The translations under genes were made by a program, and so were the position numbers. Source: Loktanella sp. D2R18 (GTDB lineage Bacteria; Pseudomonadota; Alphaproteobacteria; Rhodobacterales; Rhodobacteraceae). Taken from it: a stretch of 64,000 nt of DNA. Shown one piece after another: positions 28,163 through 38,501 of this stretch; position 1 is the first letter of the stretch; every line of letters begins with the position of its first letter. The notes under the pieces are model-generated. The model saw nothing but the letters and a program-made list of their open reading frames with translations. It searched no databases and was not told where the DNA came from. Location: positions 101,504-165,503 of the forward strand of contig NZ_QOCG01000002.1 in NCBI RefSeq assembly GCF_003318235.1, given 5' to 3'.

Positions 28163-29112
28163 TATGCCGTTTCTCGCAGCACGCGCGGGACTTTGAATTC
28201 GACGTTTTCTTGCGCTGTTTCAACCAGTTCAACGGTGACGTCATAGCGGGTGCGGAAGGCATCAATGACCTCATTGATGAGCACTTCGGGGGCGGACGCG
28301 CCTGCGGTGATCCCCATAGATGTAATGCCGTCCAGTGCGCGCCAGTCGATGTCGGTCGCGCGTTGGACTAGCTGGGCATAGGGGCAACCAGCGCGCGCGC
28401 CCACCTCAACCAGTCGTTTGGAGTTTGACGAATTGGGTGCGCCGACGACCAAGATTGCGTCGCATTTTGGTGCGATTTCTTTGACCGCTTCTTGGCGGTT
28501 TGTGGTGGCGTAGCAGATGTCTTCTTTGTGGGGCCCGACGATTTTCGGGAACCGCGTGTTTAGGGCCGCGACGATATCAATCGTGTCGTCCACAGACAGG
28601 GTGGTTTGGGTCACAAAGGCAAGGTGGTCCGGGTCGCGCACCTGCACGATCGCGACGTCATCAACTGTTTCGACCAAGAGCACTTCACCATCTGGTAGTT
28701 GCCCCATTGTCCCAACGGTTTCTGGGTGGCCTTCATGGCCGATCATGATCATTTGCAGCCCGTTGTCTGCGTGGCGCTGGGCCTCGATATGGACTTTGGA
28801 CACCAACGGGCAGGTGGCGTCGACATAGATCATTTCGCGTTTTGCGGCGGCGGCAGGCACGGCCTTGGGAACGCCATGCGCCGAAAAAATCACAGGGCGG
28901 TCATCGGGGCATTCGTCAAGCTCTTCGACGAACACGGCGCCCAGTTCACGCAGCCCATCGACCACAAATTTGTTATGCACGATTTCGTGGCGCACATAGA
29001 CTGGCGCGCCCCATTTCGCGATCGCCATTTCGACAATTTTAATCGCACGATCAACGCCTGCGCAAAATCCGCGCGGTGCGGCAAGATATAATGTCAAAGG
29101 AGATTTGGTCAT
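28162..29112 (-). CDS. ispH: 4-hydroxy-3-methylbut-2-enyl diphosphate reductase
   Basis: 316 residues. IspH is the last enzyme of the MEP isoprenoid pathway, making IPP and DMAPP at a [4Fe-4S] centre. The three cluster cysteines are visible in '[18 protein letters not shown]' (Cys17), '[13 protein letters not shown]' and '[11 protein letters not shown]'. Substrate-binding motifs '[20 protein letters not shown]', 'SAHGVP' and '[14 protein letters not shown]' are intact. It leads the ispH-lysE-methyltransferase-rnhA-TRIC run; genes overlap or are close. Confidence 0.97.
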   Translation of the reverse strand: MTKSPLTLYLAAPRGFCAGVDRAIKIVEMAIAKWGAPVYVRHEIVHNKFVVDGLRELGAVFVEELDECPDDRPVIFSAHGVPKAVPAAAAKREMIYVDATCPLVSKVHIEAQRHADNGLQMIMIGHEGHPETVGTMGQLPDGEVLLVETVDDVAIVQVRDPDHLAFVTQTTLSVDDTIDIVAALNTRFPKIVGPHKEDICYATTNRQEAVKEIAPKCDAILVVGAPNSSNSKRLVEVGARAGCPYAQLVQRATDIDWRALDGITSMGITAGASAPEVLINEVIDAFRTRYDVTVELVETAQENVEFKVPRVLRETA

Positions 29113-29173
29113 CTGTATCCTCGGGTGATTGCCCTAGAGGTAAGACCTTGACGCCGCCGCGTCCAGTAGAGGA

Positions 29174-29197
29174 CGCCAGACAGTTGCCCGTCTGGCG
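29174..29197 (-). terminator. Possible terminator stem after the NYN-domain gene
   Basis: CGCCAGAC (29174-29181) and GTCTGGCG (29190-29197) form a perfect 8-bp stem with an 8-nt loop, 7 nt past the stop of the NYN gene. There is no T-run on the minus strand, so intrinsic termination would be weak. Confidence 0.45.
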
Positions 29198-29203
29198 GAA
29201 GAT

Positions 29204-29779
29204 TTATTCGCTGTCGTCTGCGACTTCGCCAACGAATTCAGGACGAGGTTCACGTGTTGGGCGTCCCACCACATCACGCAATTCGTCTAATTCAATGAAG
29301 TTGTCGGCCTGACGGCGCAGTTCATCAGCAATCATCGGCGGCTGACTGCGGATTGTAGAGACCACAGAAACGCGCACGCCTTGACGCTGCAGGCTTTCAA
29401 TCAATGGGCGGAAATCGCCATCGCCTGAAAAAATCACAACGTGATCGACGTGCGGTGCAAGCTCCATCGCATTCACGGCCAATTCGATGTCCATGTTTCC
29501 CTTGACCTTACGACGGCCCATACTATCGGTGTATTCCTTGGCCGGTTTGGTCACCATGGTGAAGCCGTTGTAGTTAAGCCAATCAACCAAAGGGCGAATT
29601 GGAGAATACTCGTCATTCTCAAGCAAGGCAGTGTAATAGAACGCACGCAACATCTTGCCGCGGCGCATAAATTCCTGCCTAAGGAGTTTATAATCGATGT
29701 CAAAGCCCAGCGACTTTGCAGCTGCATAGAGATTTGATCCATCGATGAAGAGTGCGAGACGCTCGTCCCGATAAAACAT
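29204..29779 (-). CDS. NYN domain protein, LabA/DUF88-like putative RNase
   Basis: 191 residues from the ATG at 29779, which has AAAGGA 7 nt upstream; the longer frame has no such site. The PIN-like NYN domain shows 'LALFIDGSNLYAAAKSLGFD' (first Asp), 'KGNMDIELAVNAMELAPHVD' (second Asp) and 'VVIFSGDGDFRPLIESLQRQ' (the SGDGDF acidic motif). These are the conserved metal-binding acidic residues of LabA/MARF1-type nucleases. A C-terminal acidic tail ends 'GEVADDSE'. RNA target unknown. Divergent from folK. Confidence 0.92.
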   Translation of the reverse strand: MFYRDERLALFIDGSNLYAAAKSLGFDIDYKLLRQEFMRRGKMLRAFYYTALLENDEYSPIRPLVDWLNYNGFTMVTKPAKEYTDSMGRRKVKGNMDIELAVNAMELAPHVDHVVIFSGDGDFRPLIESLQRQGVRVSVVSTIRSQPPMIADELRRQADNFIELDELRDVVGRPTREPRPEFVGEVADDSE

Positions 29780-29887
29780 GAAATATCCTTTCAAAAATAT
29801 ACACGTTGCCAGCAAACAGTGAGTGGTGTGTGTTGTGCTGAAGTCCCAATATAGTAATCTCTTAAGTATAACTGGCAAGTGGCGAAA

Positions 29888-30466
29888 ATGATAGAAGAAT
29901 TGGAAATTGCGCTTATCGCCTTCGGGAGTAACGAAAATTCAGTTTTTGGTGACCCTGCGGAAACTGTACTAAAAGCCATGAAAATAGTGGCGGGTATTTC
30001 AATTTCGAATCCCGTTTTTAGCGATTTTTATTGCACCCCGGCATTCCCAAAGGGGGCTGGTCCCGATTTCGTGAACGCGGCATTGGCCATCACCACAACC
30101 GACACGCCCAACGCGATTCTGGCCAAGTTACACGAGGTCGAGGCGATGGCCGGACGCACGCGCAAGGTGCGTTGGGGGCAGCGGACGCTTGATTTGGATT
30201 TGATCGCGGTTGGAGAACGGATCCTGCCTGACCAGAAAACCTACACCCACTGGCGCGAATTACCTTCTGAGGAGCAGCAAAGTGCTGCACCCGATCAATT
30301 GATTCTTCCGCATCCGCGCATGCAGGATCGGTCTTTTGTTTTAGTTCCGTTGAGCGATGTGGCCCCGCATTGGCTGCACCCTGTGCTACAAATGACGGTG
30401 ACAAAAATGCGTGATGCCTTACCCGCCAAGGACTTAGCAGAAGTTACGTGGCGCGGTGCGGCATAA
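29888..30466 (+). CDS. folK: 2-amino-4-hydroxy-6-hydroxymethyldihydropteridine diphosphokinase
   Basis: 192 residues from the ATG at 29888. HPPK pyrophosphorylates hydroxymethyl-dihydropterin in folate synthesis. Seen are 'IALIAFGSNENSVFGDP' (the LGSN region with Phe in place of Leu), 'FVNAALAITTTDTPNAILAK', 'RWGQRTLDLDLIAVG' (catalytic RTLDLDL) and 'LILPHPRMQDRSFVLVPLSD' (the HPR motif). An insert around 'THWRELPSEEQQSAAPDQ' makes it slightly long. No other fol gene lies nearby. The GTG at 29879 is an alternative start. Confidence 0.95.
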   Translation: MIEELEIALIAFGSNENSVFGDPAETVLKAMKIVAGISISNPVFSDFYCTPAFPKGAGPDFVNAALAITTTDTPNAILAKLHEVEAMAGRTRKVRWGQRTLDLDLIAVGERILPDQKTYTHWRELPSEEQQSAAPDQLILPHPRMQDRSFVLVPLSDVAPHWLHPVLQMTVTKMRDALPAKDLAEVTWRGAA

Positions 30467-30565
30467 TAATTATCTGCAGGTTCCGGCCTGCACCCCTTGT
30501 CAATCGTTTTGTTTCGCAATAAACAGCGCTCTTGCTATGTTCCCTTGTCCGACTGGAGTACGCCA

Positions 30566-30919
30566 ATGGCCCGCGTCACCGTAGAAGATTGCGTCGATAA
30601 AGTACCGAACCGTTTTGATCTTGTGATGCTAGCGGCCCACCGTGCCCGCGAAATCGCCGCTGGTGCGCCGATTACCGTCGCCCGTGACAACGATAAGAAC
30701 CCAGTCGTTTCTCTGCGCGAAATCGCCGAGGAAACACAGCAAGCCGATGATCTGCGCGAGCGGATGATCGAAGCGAACCAGACACAAATCGAAGTTGATG
30801 AGCCTGAAGAAGACAGCATGTCCTTGCTGATGGGCGCAGAGGCCGACAAACCCGTCGAAGACGATATGTCAGAAGAAAAATTGCTGCGCGCGCTGATGGA
30901 AGCGCAAGGCCAGCGCTAA
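30566..30919 (+). CDS. rpoZ: RNA polymerase omega subunit
   Basis: 117 residues. '[20 protein letters not shown]' and '[20 protein letters not shown]' are standard omega sequence, including the MRY/Trp-like region that docks on the beta-prime C-terminus. The acidic tail is typical of alphaproteobacteria. Omega stabilises RNA polymerase and forms part of the ppGpp site, which fits its place 39 nt before rsh. Confidence 0.97.
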   Translation: MARVTVEDCVDKVPNRFDLVMLAAHRAREIAAGAPITVARDNDKNPVVSLREIAEETQQADDLRERMIEANQTQIEVDEPEEDSMSLLMGAEADKPVEDDMSEEKLLRALMEAQGQR

Positions 30920-30958
30920 AAGGCCTTTGCCGGCCTACAAAGATAGGTGCTGGACCAG

Positions 30959-33091
30959 ATGACGACCGCTAACGAACTGATCGATCTGGTCCGCGCATAT
31001 AACCCTAATTCAAACTCGGAACTTCTGCGCGATGCCTATGCATTTGGCGCAGAAATGCATGAAGGTCAGTTTCGCCATTCCGGTGAGCCTTATTTTACCC
31101 ACCCTGTTGCCGTTGCCTGTATTTTGGCCGAACAGCAGATGGATGATGCCACGCTGATCACCGCGTTGTTGCACGACACAATCGAGGACACAAAAGCGTC
31201 CTTTGCTGATGTTGAAACCCGGTTCGGTCGCGAAATTGCTGATTTGGTTGATGGCGTCACGAAGCTGACCAATCTGCAACTGTCGTCAACCCAGACCAAA
31301 CAGGCTGAAAATTTTCGCAAGCTTTTCATGGCAACCTCCCGTGATTTGCGGGTGACTTTGGTTAAGCTCGCTGACCGTTTGCACAATATGCGCACCATCC
31401 GGTCAATGCGTGATGAAAAGCAGGCCCAAAAGGCCCGCGAAACCATGGATATCTATGCGCCGCTTGCGGGGCGCATGGGGATGCAATGGATGCGCGAAGA
31501 GCTTGAGGATCTGTCGTTTCGTGTCTTGAACCCGGATGCGCGGAGTTCAATCATTCGCCGTTTTATCACCCTGCAACGCGAAGCGGGCGATGTGGTGCAA
31601 AAGATTACCGCCGACATGCGGGTTGAGCTCGAAAAAGTGAGCATCGTCGCCGAAGTATCCGGCCGCGCCAAAAAACCCTATTCGGTTTGGCGCAAGATGC
31701 AGGAAAAAGATAAAAGCTTTAGCCGTCTCGCAGATATCTACGGGTTCCGCATTATCGTCGCGACTGAAGCCGACTGTTACCGCGTTTTAGGTGCGATCCA
31801 TCAGCGCTGGCGCGCGGTGCCGGGCCGGTTCAAAGACTATATCAGCCAACCGAAAACCAACGGCTATCGATCAATCCACACAACCGTGTCGGGCCGAGAT
31901 GGCAAACAGGTTGAGGTCCAGATCCGGACCCGCGAAATGCACGAGGTAGCCGAAACCGGCGTTGCCGCGCATTGGTCTTATAAGAACGGTGAACGCGTCG
32001 AAAACCGCTTTGCCGTTGATCCGGTGCGCTGGATTGCATCACTGACCGAACGGCTTGATGAAGATCAGGACCACGACGAATTTCTCGAAGCCGTGAAGCT
32101 TGAAATGTACACCGATCAGGTGTTTTGCTTCACCCCCAAGGGCGATGTGATCAAATTGCCGCGCGGTGCGACGCCGATTGATTTTGCTTATGCCATCCAT
32201 ACGCGCATTGGGTCGGCCTGTGTCGGTGCAAAGGTGGATGGCATCCGCGTGCCGTTGTGGACCAGGTTAAAAAACGGTCAATCCGTCGAAGTTATCACCG
32301 CTGAAGGTCAGACCCCCCAAGCCACATGGATAGAAATTGCTGTTACAGGCCGGGCAAAAACCGCGATCCGCCGTAGCCTGCGCGAAGAAGACCGGGGGCG
32401 TTTCGTGCGTCTGGGGCGTGAACTGGCGCGCGTGGCTTTCGAAAATGTTGGTAAAAAGGCGACTGACAAGGCGCTGGTAACAGCGGCCAAGGCGATGGCG
32501 ATTTCCGATGCCGATGAATTGCTGGCGCAACTGGGCAGTGCAGAAATCACTGGCCGTGATGTCGTGCGCGCGATCTATCCTGAACTCGAAGCGCGTGACG
32601 GTGAAGAAGTCGATAAGAATCGCGCCGTTGTTGGGCTTGCCGTAGGACAAGAACAACAGCGCGGGGCCTGCTGCCAGCCCGTGCCGGGTGAGCGTATTCT
32701 AGGGATCGCGTTTCGCGGACAGGGCGTTGTCGTTCATGCGATCGATTGCGAAGCCTTGGCCGATTACGAACACCAACCCGAACGCTGGGTTGATCTACAT
32801 TGGCACGAAGGCACCCACGCCGCCGTCAACACCGTGACCTTTGACGTAACGATCACCAACGATTCCGGCGTGCTGGGACGAATTTGCACATTGATCGGCG
32901 AACAGAATGCAAATATTTCTGACCTCAGGTTCATCGACCGGAAACCAGACTACTTTAGGTTACTGATCGATGTCGATCTACGCGACACAGAGCATCTGCA
33001 CCGGGTCATGACCGCCCTAGAGGCGGAGAGCAATGTATCGTCGATCGTGCGGCACCGTGACCCGGCGCTATCAAATATGCGGCGCAGCTAA
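30959..33091 (+). CDS. rsh: Bifunctional (p)ppGpp synthetase/hydrolase, RelA/SpoT homologue
   Basis: 710 residues from the ATG at 30959; a GTG four codons upstream is possible. Order: HD hydrolase domain with His48 and the HDxxED motif at 72-77 intact, synthetase domain ('LADIYGFRIIVATEADCYRV' and 'KTNGYRSIHTTVSGRDGKQV'), TGS domain ('VFCFTPKGDVIKLPRGATPI'), and C-terminal helical, zinc-finger-like ('RGACCQPVPGE') and ACT domains. Both catalytic domains look complete, as expected for the single long RSH of Rhodobacterales that controls the stringent response. Confidence 0.96.
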   Translation: MTTANELIDLVRAYNPNSNSELLRDAYAFGAEMHEGQFRHSGEPYFTHPVAVACILAEQQMDDATLITALLHDTIEDTKASFADVETRFGREIADLVDGVTKLTNLQLSSTQTKQAENFRKLFMATSRDLRVTLVKLADRLHNMRTIRSMRDEKQAQKARETMDIYAPLAGRMGMQWMREELEDLSFRVLNPDARSSIIRRFITLQREAGDVVQKITADMRVELEKVSIVAEVSGRAKKPYSVWRKMQEKDKSFSRLADIYGFRIIVATEADCYRVLGAIHQRWRAVPGRFKDYISQPKTNGYRSIHTTVSGRDGKQVEVQIRTREMHEVAETGVAAHWSYKNGERVENRFAVDPVRWIASLTERLDEDQDHDEFLEAVKLEMYTDQVFCFTPKGDVIKLPRGATPIDFAYAIHTRIGSACVGAKVDGIRVPLWTRLKNGQSVEVITAEGQTPQATWIEIAVTGRAKTAIRRSLREEDRGRFVRLGRELARVAFENVGKKATDKALVTAAKAMAISDADELLAQLGSAEITGRDVVRAIYPELEARDGEEVDKNRAVVGLAVGQEQQRGACCQPVPGERILGIAFRGQGVVVHAIDCEALADYEHQPERWVDLHWHEGTHAAVNTVTFDVTITNDSGVLGRICTLIGEQNANISDLRFIDRKPDYFRLLIDVDLRDTEHLHRVMTALEAESNVSSIVRHRDPALSNMRRS

Positions 33092-33117
33092 CGCGCGAGT
33101 TAAGGAACAACGTTTTG

Positions 33118-33792
33118 GTGTTTAAGCGCAGGGATAGGCGACCGATCTGGCAGATCGTGCTCGATTTTATCTATCCACGCGGCGGTTGGGCGCGGGCGTT
33201 CGAATATGTCAAACACCGTGTGCGCCGTCTGCCTGATACGCCTGAAAAAATTTCACGTGGTATTGCCGTTGGTGTGTTCGCGTCGTTTACCCCATTTTAT
33301 GGGCTGCATTTTGTGATTGCGGCGCTTCTTGCGCAGGTGATGCGCGGGAATATACTGGCGGCGTTGTTGGGCACATTCTTTGGCAACCCGTTGACTTATA
33401 TCCCCATCGGGGTCGCGGCCTTGTCGATGGGGCATTTGCTGCTTGGCCGGCCCTTTAATGCGGCGATCTTTGGGTTTGGTGACCGCGCGGCGGAATTTTG
33501 TGGGCTCGGCTGTCGTTTTGGCAACGCATTTTCCGACATAACCCATAATTTTATCGCGATGTTCACACCTGCGCGCGCCGACTGGCATGGGTTGGCCCAA
33601 TTCTATCACGAGCTGTTTCTACCCTATATGGTCGGCGGAATCATTCCGGGTATTCTTTGCGGTGCGGGTGCCTATTACATCTGCGTGCCGTTGATTTCTG
33701 TCTATCAAAAACGCCGCCGAAAGGTGCTGCGCGACAAGCTTAGCCAGCTAAATAAAAAACCTGAGATCACGGGTGACGACAGCCCCAGATAA
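33118..33792 (+). CDS. DUF2062 family membrane protein
   Basis: 224 residues. The DUF2062 motif '[20 protein letters not shown]' then '[18 protein letters not shown]' is clear, with three or four membrane segments and a basic C-terminal tail ('[14 protein letters not shown]'). Function is unknown; members sit next to rsh/pdxJ in many alphaproteobacteria. GTG at 33118 is chosen (AAGGA upstream); TTG at 33115 is as good by spacing. Confidence 0.87.
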   Translation: MFKRRDRRPIWQIVLDFIYPRGGWARAFEYVKHRVRRLPDTPEKISRGIAVGVFASFTPFYGLHFVIAALLAQVMRGNILAALLGTFFGNPLTYIPIGVAALSMGHLLLGRPFNAAIFGFGDRAAEFCGLGCRFGNAFSDITHNFIAMFTPARADWHGLAQFYHELFLPYMVGGIIPGILCGAGAYYICVPLISVYQKRRRKVLRDKLSQLNKKPEITGDDSPR

Positions 33793-33820
33793 TCCTAGTG
33801 TTCCAGAAAAGGGGATCGTG

Positions 33821-34573
33821 ATGGCAGCTGAAAAATTACGTCTTGGGGTGAACATTGATCATGTGGCGACCGTGCGCAATGCGCGCGGCGGCGATCTGCC
33901 GGACCCGGTGCGTGCGGCATTGATGGCGCAAGAGGCTGGCGCAGACGGGATTACCGCCCACCTGCGCGAAGATCGCCGTCATATTATCGATAGCGATATT
34001 GATCGTTTGGTTGAACAACTGTCGGTGCCGTTGAACTTTGAGATGGCCGCGACAGAGGAAATGCAAGCCATTGCCCTACGCCATAAACCACATGCGGTCT
34101 GCCTTGTGCCCGAAAAACGCGAAGAGAAGACCACAGAGGGTGGTTTAGAGGTCGCGCAGCAAGACAATAAACTCGCACATTATATCAAACCTTTTGTCGA
34201 TGCTGGGTCGCGCGTGTCACTATTTATTGCTGCCGACAAAGTCCAAGTCGAAGCCGCCGCGCGGATCGGTGCACCGGTGATCGAACTCCATGCGGGCGCC
34301 TATGCCGATGCATGGGCCGAAGAACGCTGGGATGTGCGTGATAGCGAATTGGCCAAAATTACGGACATGACCGCCTATGCGCATGAACTGGGGCTTGAGG
34401 TGCATGTCGGTCACGGGTTGACCTATGACAGCGTCGGCCCGATTGCCGTGCTGCCACAGGTGCGTGAATTGAACATCGGGCATTTCATCATCGGCGAGGC
34501 AATTTTTCGCGGGCTTGGCCCCGCGATTGTTGAAATGCGCCGTCTGATGGATGCCGTACGGCAAGGAGACTAA
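33821..34573 (+). CDS. pdxJ: Pyridoxine 5'-phosphate synthase
   Basis: 250 residues from the ATG at 33821 with AGGGGA 6 nt upstream. PdxJ condenses 3-amino-2-oxopropyl phosphate with 1-deoxyxylulose 5-phosphate to make PNP. Clear segments: '[19 protein letters not shown]', '[16 protein letters not shown]', '[15 protein letters not shown]' (conserved Glu and Lys) and the end '[15 protein letters not shown]'. It is the first of the pdxJ-acpS-lepB-rnc-era-recO series. Confidence 0.97.
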   Translation: MAAEKLRLGVNIDHVATVRNARGGDLPDPVRAALMAQEAGADGITAHLREDRRHIIDSDIDRLVEQLSVPLNFEMAATEEMQAIALRHKPHAVCLVPEKREEKTTEGGLEVAQQDNKLAHYIKPFVDAGSRVSLFIAADKVQVEAAARIGAPVIELHAGAYADAWAEERWDVRDSELAKITDMTAYAHELGLEVHVGHGLTYDSVGPIAVLPQVRELNIGHFIIGEAIFRGLGPAIVEMRRLMDAVRQGD

Positions 34574-34574
34574 G

Positions 34575-35012
34575 GTGAATTATATACGTTACACGGGCAT
34601 CGTATTTGCTTTGACCGTTGGTCTTCCCATTGCGCTTGGCTTACTGATGCAGGTGACCGGGGTAAACCTGTCCAGCTCGGCCACATCGATCATACCAGCA
34701 ATGAGTGCTGCGGGAAATGAGGGCCAAAAGTTTGCGAAGAATCGTTTGCGTATGCCAACGCGAGCAGAAACAGCGCCGTTTGTTGTGTTGGCAACGCTAA
34801 TCGCCGGGGGCTTTCAGGTGTTGTTCACGGCAATCGTCATTACAAATGTTTCTGGCTATGAACAATTGCTGCAAAAATCGTCATCCGCTGGTTTGGTTGT
34901 CGGGATGCTGGTATTTGTCGTTATTGTGATTGCGATTTGCAATCTGGTATTTCTGCGGATGGGTTGTAAAAATCAGCTCAAAGCGCTTGAGAAGATCGGC
35001 AAACCCAAATGA
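34575..35012 (+). CDS. Four-helix membrane protein, ABZJ_00895-like
   Basis: 145 residues from GTG at 34575, AAGGAG 9 nt upstream, one base after the pdxJ stop. Hydrophobic helices lie at about 3-25, 67-92 and 105-128, with a weaker segment near 35-45 followed by the polar loop '[17 protein letters not shown]'. That loop and the layout resemble the ABZJ_00895 family; I am only fairly sure. Function unknown. It is an extra gene in the otherwise conserved pdxJ-acpS order. Confidence 0.7.
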   Translation: MNYIRYTGIVFALTVGLPIALGLLMQVTGVNLSSSATSIIPAMSAAGNEGQKFAKNRLRMPTRAETAPFVVLATLIAGGFQVLFTAIVITNVSGYEQLLQKSSSAGLVVGMLVFVVIVIAICNLVFLRMGCKNQLKALEKIGKPK

Positions 35013-35025
35013 AAGTCGCAATGTA

Positions 35026-35427
35026 ATGATCCTTGGCATTGGCACGGACCTTGCGAATATTGAGCGCATCAAAGGCACGCTTGATCGGTTTGGCGACAGG
35101 TTTCGCAACCGCGTCTTTACCGATATTGAACAGGCCAAGGCAGAGCGTCGCAAAGATGTCGCAGGAACCTATGCCAAACGCTGGGCTGCGAAAGAGGCTT
35201 GTTCAAAGGCGCTGGGCACTGGGCTTGCCATGGGGATTTCGTGGAAAGATATGGCGGTGACCAATATGCGCAGTGGGCAACCCACAATGCAAGTCACCGG
35301 ATGGGCCAAAGAGCGGCTGGACGCCATGACCCCACCGGGACACGAAGCCGTTATTCACGTGACTTTGACCGATGATCACCCTTGGGCACAGGCCTTTGTC
35401 GTGATCGAGGCTCGCCCTGCGCCTTGA
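35026..35427 (+). CDS. acpS: Holo-[acyl-carrier-protein] synthase
   Basis: 133 residues. AcpS transfers 4'-phosphopantetheine from CoA to ACP. The N-terminus '[20 protein letters not shown]' carries the Mg2+-binding Asp8, and '[19 protein letters not shown]' carries the conserved Lys/Glu motif (WAAKEA). Upstream frame codons are unlikely as starts because the conserved protein begins at this ATG. Confidence 0.96.
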   Translation: MILGIGTDLANIERIKGTLDRFGDRFRNRVFTDIEQAKAERRKDVAGTYAKRWAAKEACSKALGTGLAMGISWKDMAVTNMRSGQPTMQVTGWAKERLDAMTPPGHEAVIHVTLTDDHPWAQAFVVIEARPAP

Positions 35428-35479
35428 CAGGACGGGCGCGCCGCCGCATGTAGCCTCAAACACCTAAAAGGAATTGGTA

Positions 35480-36313
35480 ATGGCCGAACAAGCCGAAAAA
35501 ACTGGGCCCGTCGCAGCTGTCATTGAAACGGTCAAAACCGTCTTCTGGGCGCTGGTCATTGCTGGGCTGTTTCGTACCATCTTGTTTCAGCCGTTCTGGA
35601 TCCCGTCAGGGTCGATGAAAGACACGATGCTGGTCGGCGATTTCTTGTTCGTGAACAAGATGGCTTACGGCTATTCCTATGCATCTTGCCCGTCTATCCC
35701 GTTCTTGAATCTTGGAGCGGACAAGTTTTGTGGTTTCGCCGAAGATTACGATGACCGTCTATTTGGGTCCGACCCAGAGCGCGGAGACATCGTGGTTTTT
35801 CGCCACCCTGTAACGGGTCAAGATTTTGTCAAACGCCTTATCGGCCTGCCCGGCGACCGTATTCAGATGAAAGATGGCCTGCTCTATATCAATGACGTTG
35901 CTGTCATTGTGGAAGACGCGGAACCGTTTGTTGAAATTTCTGAACCGCAAGGCCCGCAAGGACGCATGCCGTCATGTAGCAATGGTGCTGTCGGAGATGG
36001 CGCTGAGTGCATAAAAGAACGCCAAATTGAGACGCTTCCTAACGGCGTCAGCCATAGCATCTTGAACACGGGCAACCGTCAGCAAGACAATACACAAGTT
36101 TTTGTCGTGCCGCAGAATGAATTCTTCTTCATGGGCGATAACCGCGATAATTCTACAGACAGCCGTTTCCCGCAGTCCACTGGTGGCGTTGGTTTTGTCG
36201 AACGCAAAGACCTGATCGGGCGCGCGGATCGCGTGATCTTTTCATCGGCGGGGCGGTCGATGCTCTATTTCTGGACATGGCGTCCTGATCGCTTCTTTAA
36301 GGCCTACGATTGA
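35480..36313 (+). CDS. lepB: Signal peptidase I
   Basis: 277 residues, AAAGGA 8 nt before the ATG at 35480. One membrane anchor lies at about 20-37. The catalytic Ser45 is in '[15 protein letters not shown]', and the general base Lys118 is in '[16 protein letters not shown]'. Box E '[14 protein letters not shown]' is intact. The enzyme removes Sec and Tat signal peptides at the periplasmic face. Its stop overlaps the rnc TTG start. Confidence 0.97.
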   Translation: MAEQAEKTGPVAAVIETVKTVFWALVIAGLFRTILFQPFWIPSGSMKDTMLVGDFLFVNKMAYGYSYASCPSIPFLNLGADKFCGFAEDYDDRLFGSDPERGDIVVFRHPVTGQDFVKRLIGLPGDRIQMKDGLLYINDVAVIVEDAEPFVEISEPQGPQGRMPSCSNGAVGDGAECIKERQIETLPNGVSHSILNTGNRQQDNTQVFVVPQNEFFFMGDNRDNSTDSRFPQSTGGVGFVERKDLIGRADRVIFSSAGRSMLYFWTWRPDRFFKAYD

Positions 36314-36990
36314 AAATCTCAGCTGAACTCACCGCGTTTTCAAAAAGGCTTGGCTATCAGTTCGCCAAACCGGAATTTCTGCTGCGTGCGGTCACCCATT
36401 CGTCGATGGTCAGCCCGCATCGCGACGATAACCAACGACTAGAGTTTCTGGGCGACCGTGTGTTGGGGCTCGTGATCGCGGACGCGCTACTGGAGGCCGA
36501 TCAGGCTGCACCCGAGGGCTTGCTAGCGCCGCGTTACAATGCACTGGTGCGCCGCGAAACCTGTGCCGAAGTTGCCCGCCAGATTGATCTTGGCGCGGTG
36601 CTAAAGCTTGGTCGGTCTGAGATGAAATCGGGCGGACGCCGCAAAGAAGCTTTGTTGGCTGATGCAATGGAAGCTGTCATCGCTGCGATCTACCAAGACG
36701 GTGGATTTGACGTGGCGCGCGCCGCCGTGCTGCGTCTTTGGGGCGCGCGCGTGCAAAACGTTGCCGTCGATGCCCGTGATGCCAAGACGGCTTTGCAAGA
36801 ATGGGCGCAGGCCCGCGGCGAAGTCCCCCCGCAATATGTCGAGGTCGCGCGCACTGGACCTGACCATGCCCCCGTGTTTACTATTGAGGTGCGTCTTGCC
36901 TCTGGCCCGTCCGAGCAAGCGACCGCAGGCGCCAAGCGCAACGCCGAACAGGCCGCAGCGGCAGCCCTTTTGAAGAAAGTGAAGTCATGA
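36310..36990 (+). CDS. rnc: Ribonuclease III
   Basis: 226 residues with a TTG start inside the lepB stop (TTGA). The signature '[16 protein letters not shown]' (41-56) holds the catalytic Glu and Asp, and the second acidic pair is in '[18 protein letters not shown]'. A double-stranded RNA-binding domain follows from about residue 155 ('[20 protein letters not shown]'). It processes rRNA precursors and structured mRNAs. Confidence 0.97.
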   Translation: MKISAELTAFSKRLGYQFAKPEFLLRAVTHSSMVSPHRDDNQRLEFLGDRVLGLVIADALLEADQAAPEGLLAPRYNALVRRETCAEVARQIDLGAVLKLGRSEMKSGGRRKEALLADAMEAVIAAIYQDGGFDVARAAVLRLWGARVQNVAVDARDAKTALQEWAQARGEVPPQYVEVARTGPDHAPVFTIEVRLASGPSEQATAGAKRNAEQAAAAALLKKVKS

Positions 36991-37904
36991 CTGATGCCCC
37001 AACCAAGGCGGGATTTGTCGCGCTTATCGGCGAACCGAATGCCGGGAAATCCACGCTACTAAACCTGATGGTCGGCGCGAAAGTGTCGATTGTGACCCAT
37101 AAGGTGCAGACCACCCGCGCCCGCATTCGTGGCGTTGCGATGGAAGGCAACGCGCAGTTGATTTTTGTTGATACACCGGGTCTGTTTAAACCACGTCGCC
37201 GTCTTGACCGCGCGATGGTAGCGGCCGCCTGGGGCGGGGCTGCGGATGCGGATGTCGTGGTCTTATTGATCGAGGCGCATCGGGGTATGACCGATGGGGT
37301 GAAAACAATCCTCGAAGCACTGGCTGAACGTAGTGGCAAGGCTAAGGTCGCGCTGGCGATCAATAAGATCGACAAGGTGAAGTCCGAAGTACTGTTGGCG
37401 CTGACCAAAGAAATGAATGATGCCTACCCGTTTGCGGACACATTTATGATTTCGGCTGAACGCGGCCACGGCTGTGACGCGCTCCGCAAATGGTTGGTCG
37501 AACAAGTGCCGGAGGGACCGTTTCTTTATCCCGAAGATCAGATCGCGGACCTGCCAATGCGCATGATCGCCGCCGAGATGACCCGCGAAAAACTGACCCT
37601 GCGCTTGCACCAAGAATTGCCCTATGAGCTGACGGTCGAAACCGAAAATTGGGAAGAACGCCCCGATGGCTCTGCCCGCATTGATCAGCTGATCTATGTC
37701 GCGCGTGACGGGCATAAGGGGATCGTGCTGGGCAAAGGTGGCGAGACCGTGAAATCGGTTAGCCAGGCGTCCCGGCTTGAGCTCGAAGAATTTCTTGGTC
37801 GCCGTGTGCATCTGTTCATGAAGGTGAAAGTGCGCCCCAATTGGCTTGAAGAATCTGAGCGTTATTCCGAAATGGGTTTAGATTTCAAAGACGGCAATGC
37901 GTAG
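36987..37904 (+). CDS. era: GTPase Era
   Basis: 305 residues. G1 'GEPNAGKS' (15-22), G2 'TTRARIRG', G3 'DTPG' and G4 'NKID' are complete. The C-terminal KH domain ('[20 protein letters not shown]') binds the 3' end of 16S rRNA. It overlaps rnc by 4 bp (ATGA). Era couples 30S assembly with growth and division; the neighbour pairing with rnc, rbfA-like factors and recO is conserved. Confidence 0.98.
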   Translation: MTDAPTKAGFVALIGEPNAGKSTLLNLMVGAKVSIVTHKVQTTRARIRGVAMEGNAQLIFVDTPGLFKPRRRLDRAMVAAAWGGAADADVVVLLIEAHRGMTDGVKTILEALAERSGKAKVALAINKIDKVKSEVLLALTKEMNDAYPFADTFMISAERGHGCDALRKWLVEQVPEGPFLYPEDQIADLPMRMIAAEMTREKLTLRLHQELPYELTVETENWEERPDGSARIDQLIYVARDGHKGIVLGKGGETVKSVSQASRLELEEFLGRRVHLFMKVKVRPNWLEESERYSEMGLDFKDGNA

Positions 37905-37907
37905 CCT

Positions 37908-38234
37908 ATGCGGCTGACAGCGGATATTTGGGTTTCGGCCTATTTGACGCGGTTGCGGCTACAGGAGATCCCTGCTTTTGTTGTGGCGCGCGGTGATGCC
38001 ACCGCTGGCGCTGTTTTGGTGAAAATGAATACGCTGGATGGCAAGGCGTGTTGCTACCAACGTAGCTTTGATCTGATGACGGGCGACCGCAAATGGGTTG
38101 TTTTGGTCGAAGGTGATGAGCCGCTTGTTGATGCATCAGTTCAAAAACAACGCGGGTTTGATACCGACCTATGGGTGATCGAGGTCGAGGACCGTCAGGG
38201 CCGTCACCTGCTTGATGAACCTGGGCTTACATAA
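37908..38234 (+). CDS. DUF1491 family protein
   Basis: 108 residues, 3 nt after era. 'MRLTADIWVSAYLTRLRLQE', 'GAVLVKMNTLDGKACCYQR' and 'GFDTDLWVIEVEDRQGRHLL' match DUF1491, a family nearly confined to alphaproteobacteria and usually placed between era and recO. It has no signal peptide or membrane helix. Function unknown. Confidence 0.9.
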   Translation: MRLTADIWVSAYLTRLRLQEIPAFVVARGDATAGAVLVKMNTLDGKACCYQRSFDLMTGDRKWVVLVEGDEPLVDASVQKQRGFDTDLWVIEVEDRQGRHLLDEPGLT

Positions 38235-38241
38235 CTTTTAT

Positions 38242-38274
38242 GCCTCCGGCGGGAGTACTTTTGGCAAGATGATA
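38242..38274 (+). repeat. 33-bp dispersed repeat, copy 1 (inverted partner at 38406)
   Basis: Begins GCCTCCGGCGGGAGTA and ends GGCAAGATGATA. The reverse complement agrees with the copy at 38406-38438 at 30 of 33 positions. GCCTCCGGCGGGAG is a short imperfect palindrome. This type of element is seen near gene ends in many Rhodobacterales genomes; here it lies 8 nt after the DUF1491 stop. Confidence 0.7.
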
Positions 38275-38405
38275 GGCAAGAGGCTCATTGGTAACAGATT
38301 GTTAAGCAACTTCTACCAAAGTGATGTCGCGGTACAGGCTGGAGAGCCGATGGCCGTGCGAGGTGATGTGGCGTAAGCCAGTTCACTGGGGTAAGGTGGT
38401 ATCAA

Positions 38406-38438
38406 TATCATCTTGCCCCAAATACTCCCGCCGGAGGC
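38406..38438 (-). repeat. 33-bp dispersed repeat, copy 2 (inverted)
   Basis: Reads TATCATCTTGCC, a variable 7-mer, then CTCCCGCCGGAGGC. It is the inverted copy of 38242-38274. The two face each other across 131 bp, so the 267-bp gap before recO could fold into a long hairpin. No gene was found between them. Confidence 0.7.
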
Positions 38439-38501
38439 GGCTGAGGCTTGCAATTTGCGATCCCGCCCGCTGATATGGCACAATGATCTGGACATACCCC
38501 A

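Noticed and set aside
30920..30940. Small hairpin AGGCC...GGCCT between rpoZ and rsh as a terminator
   Set aside because: Only a 5-bp stem and no T-run; rpoZ and rsh are close and probably co-transcribed.
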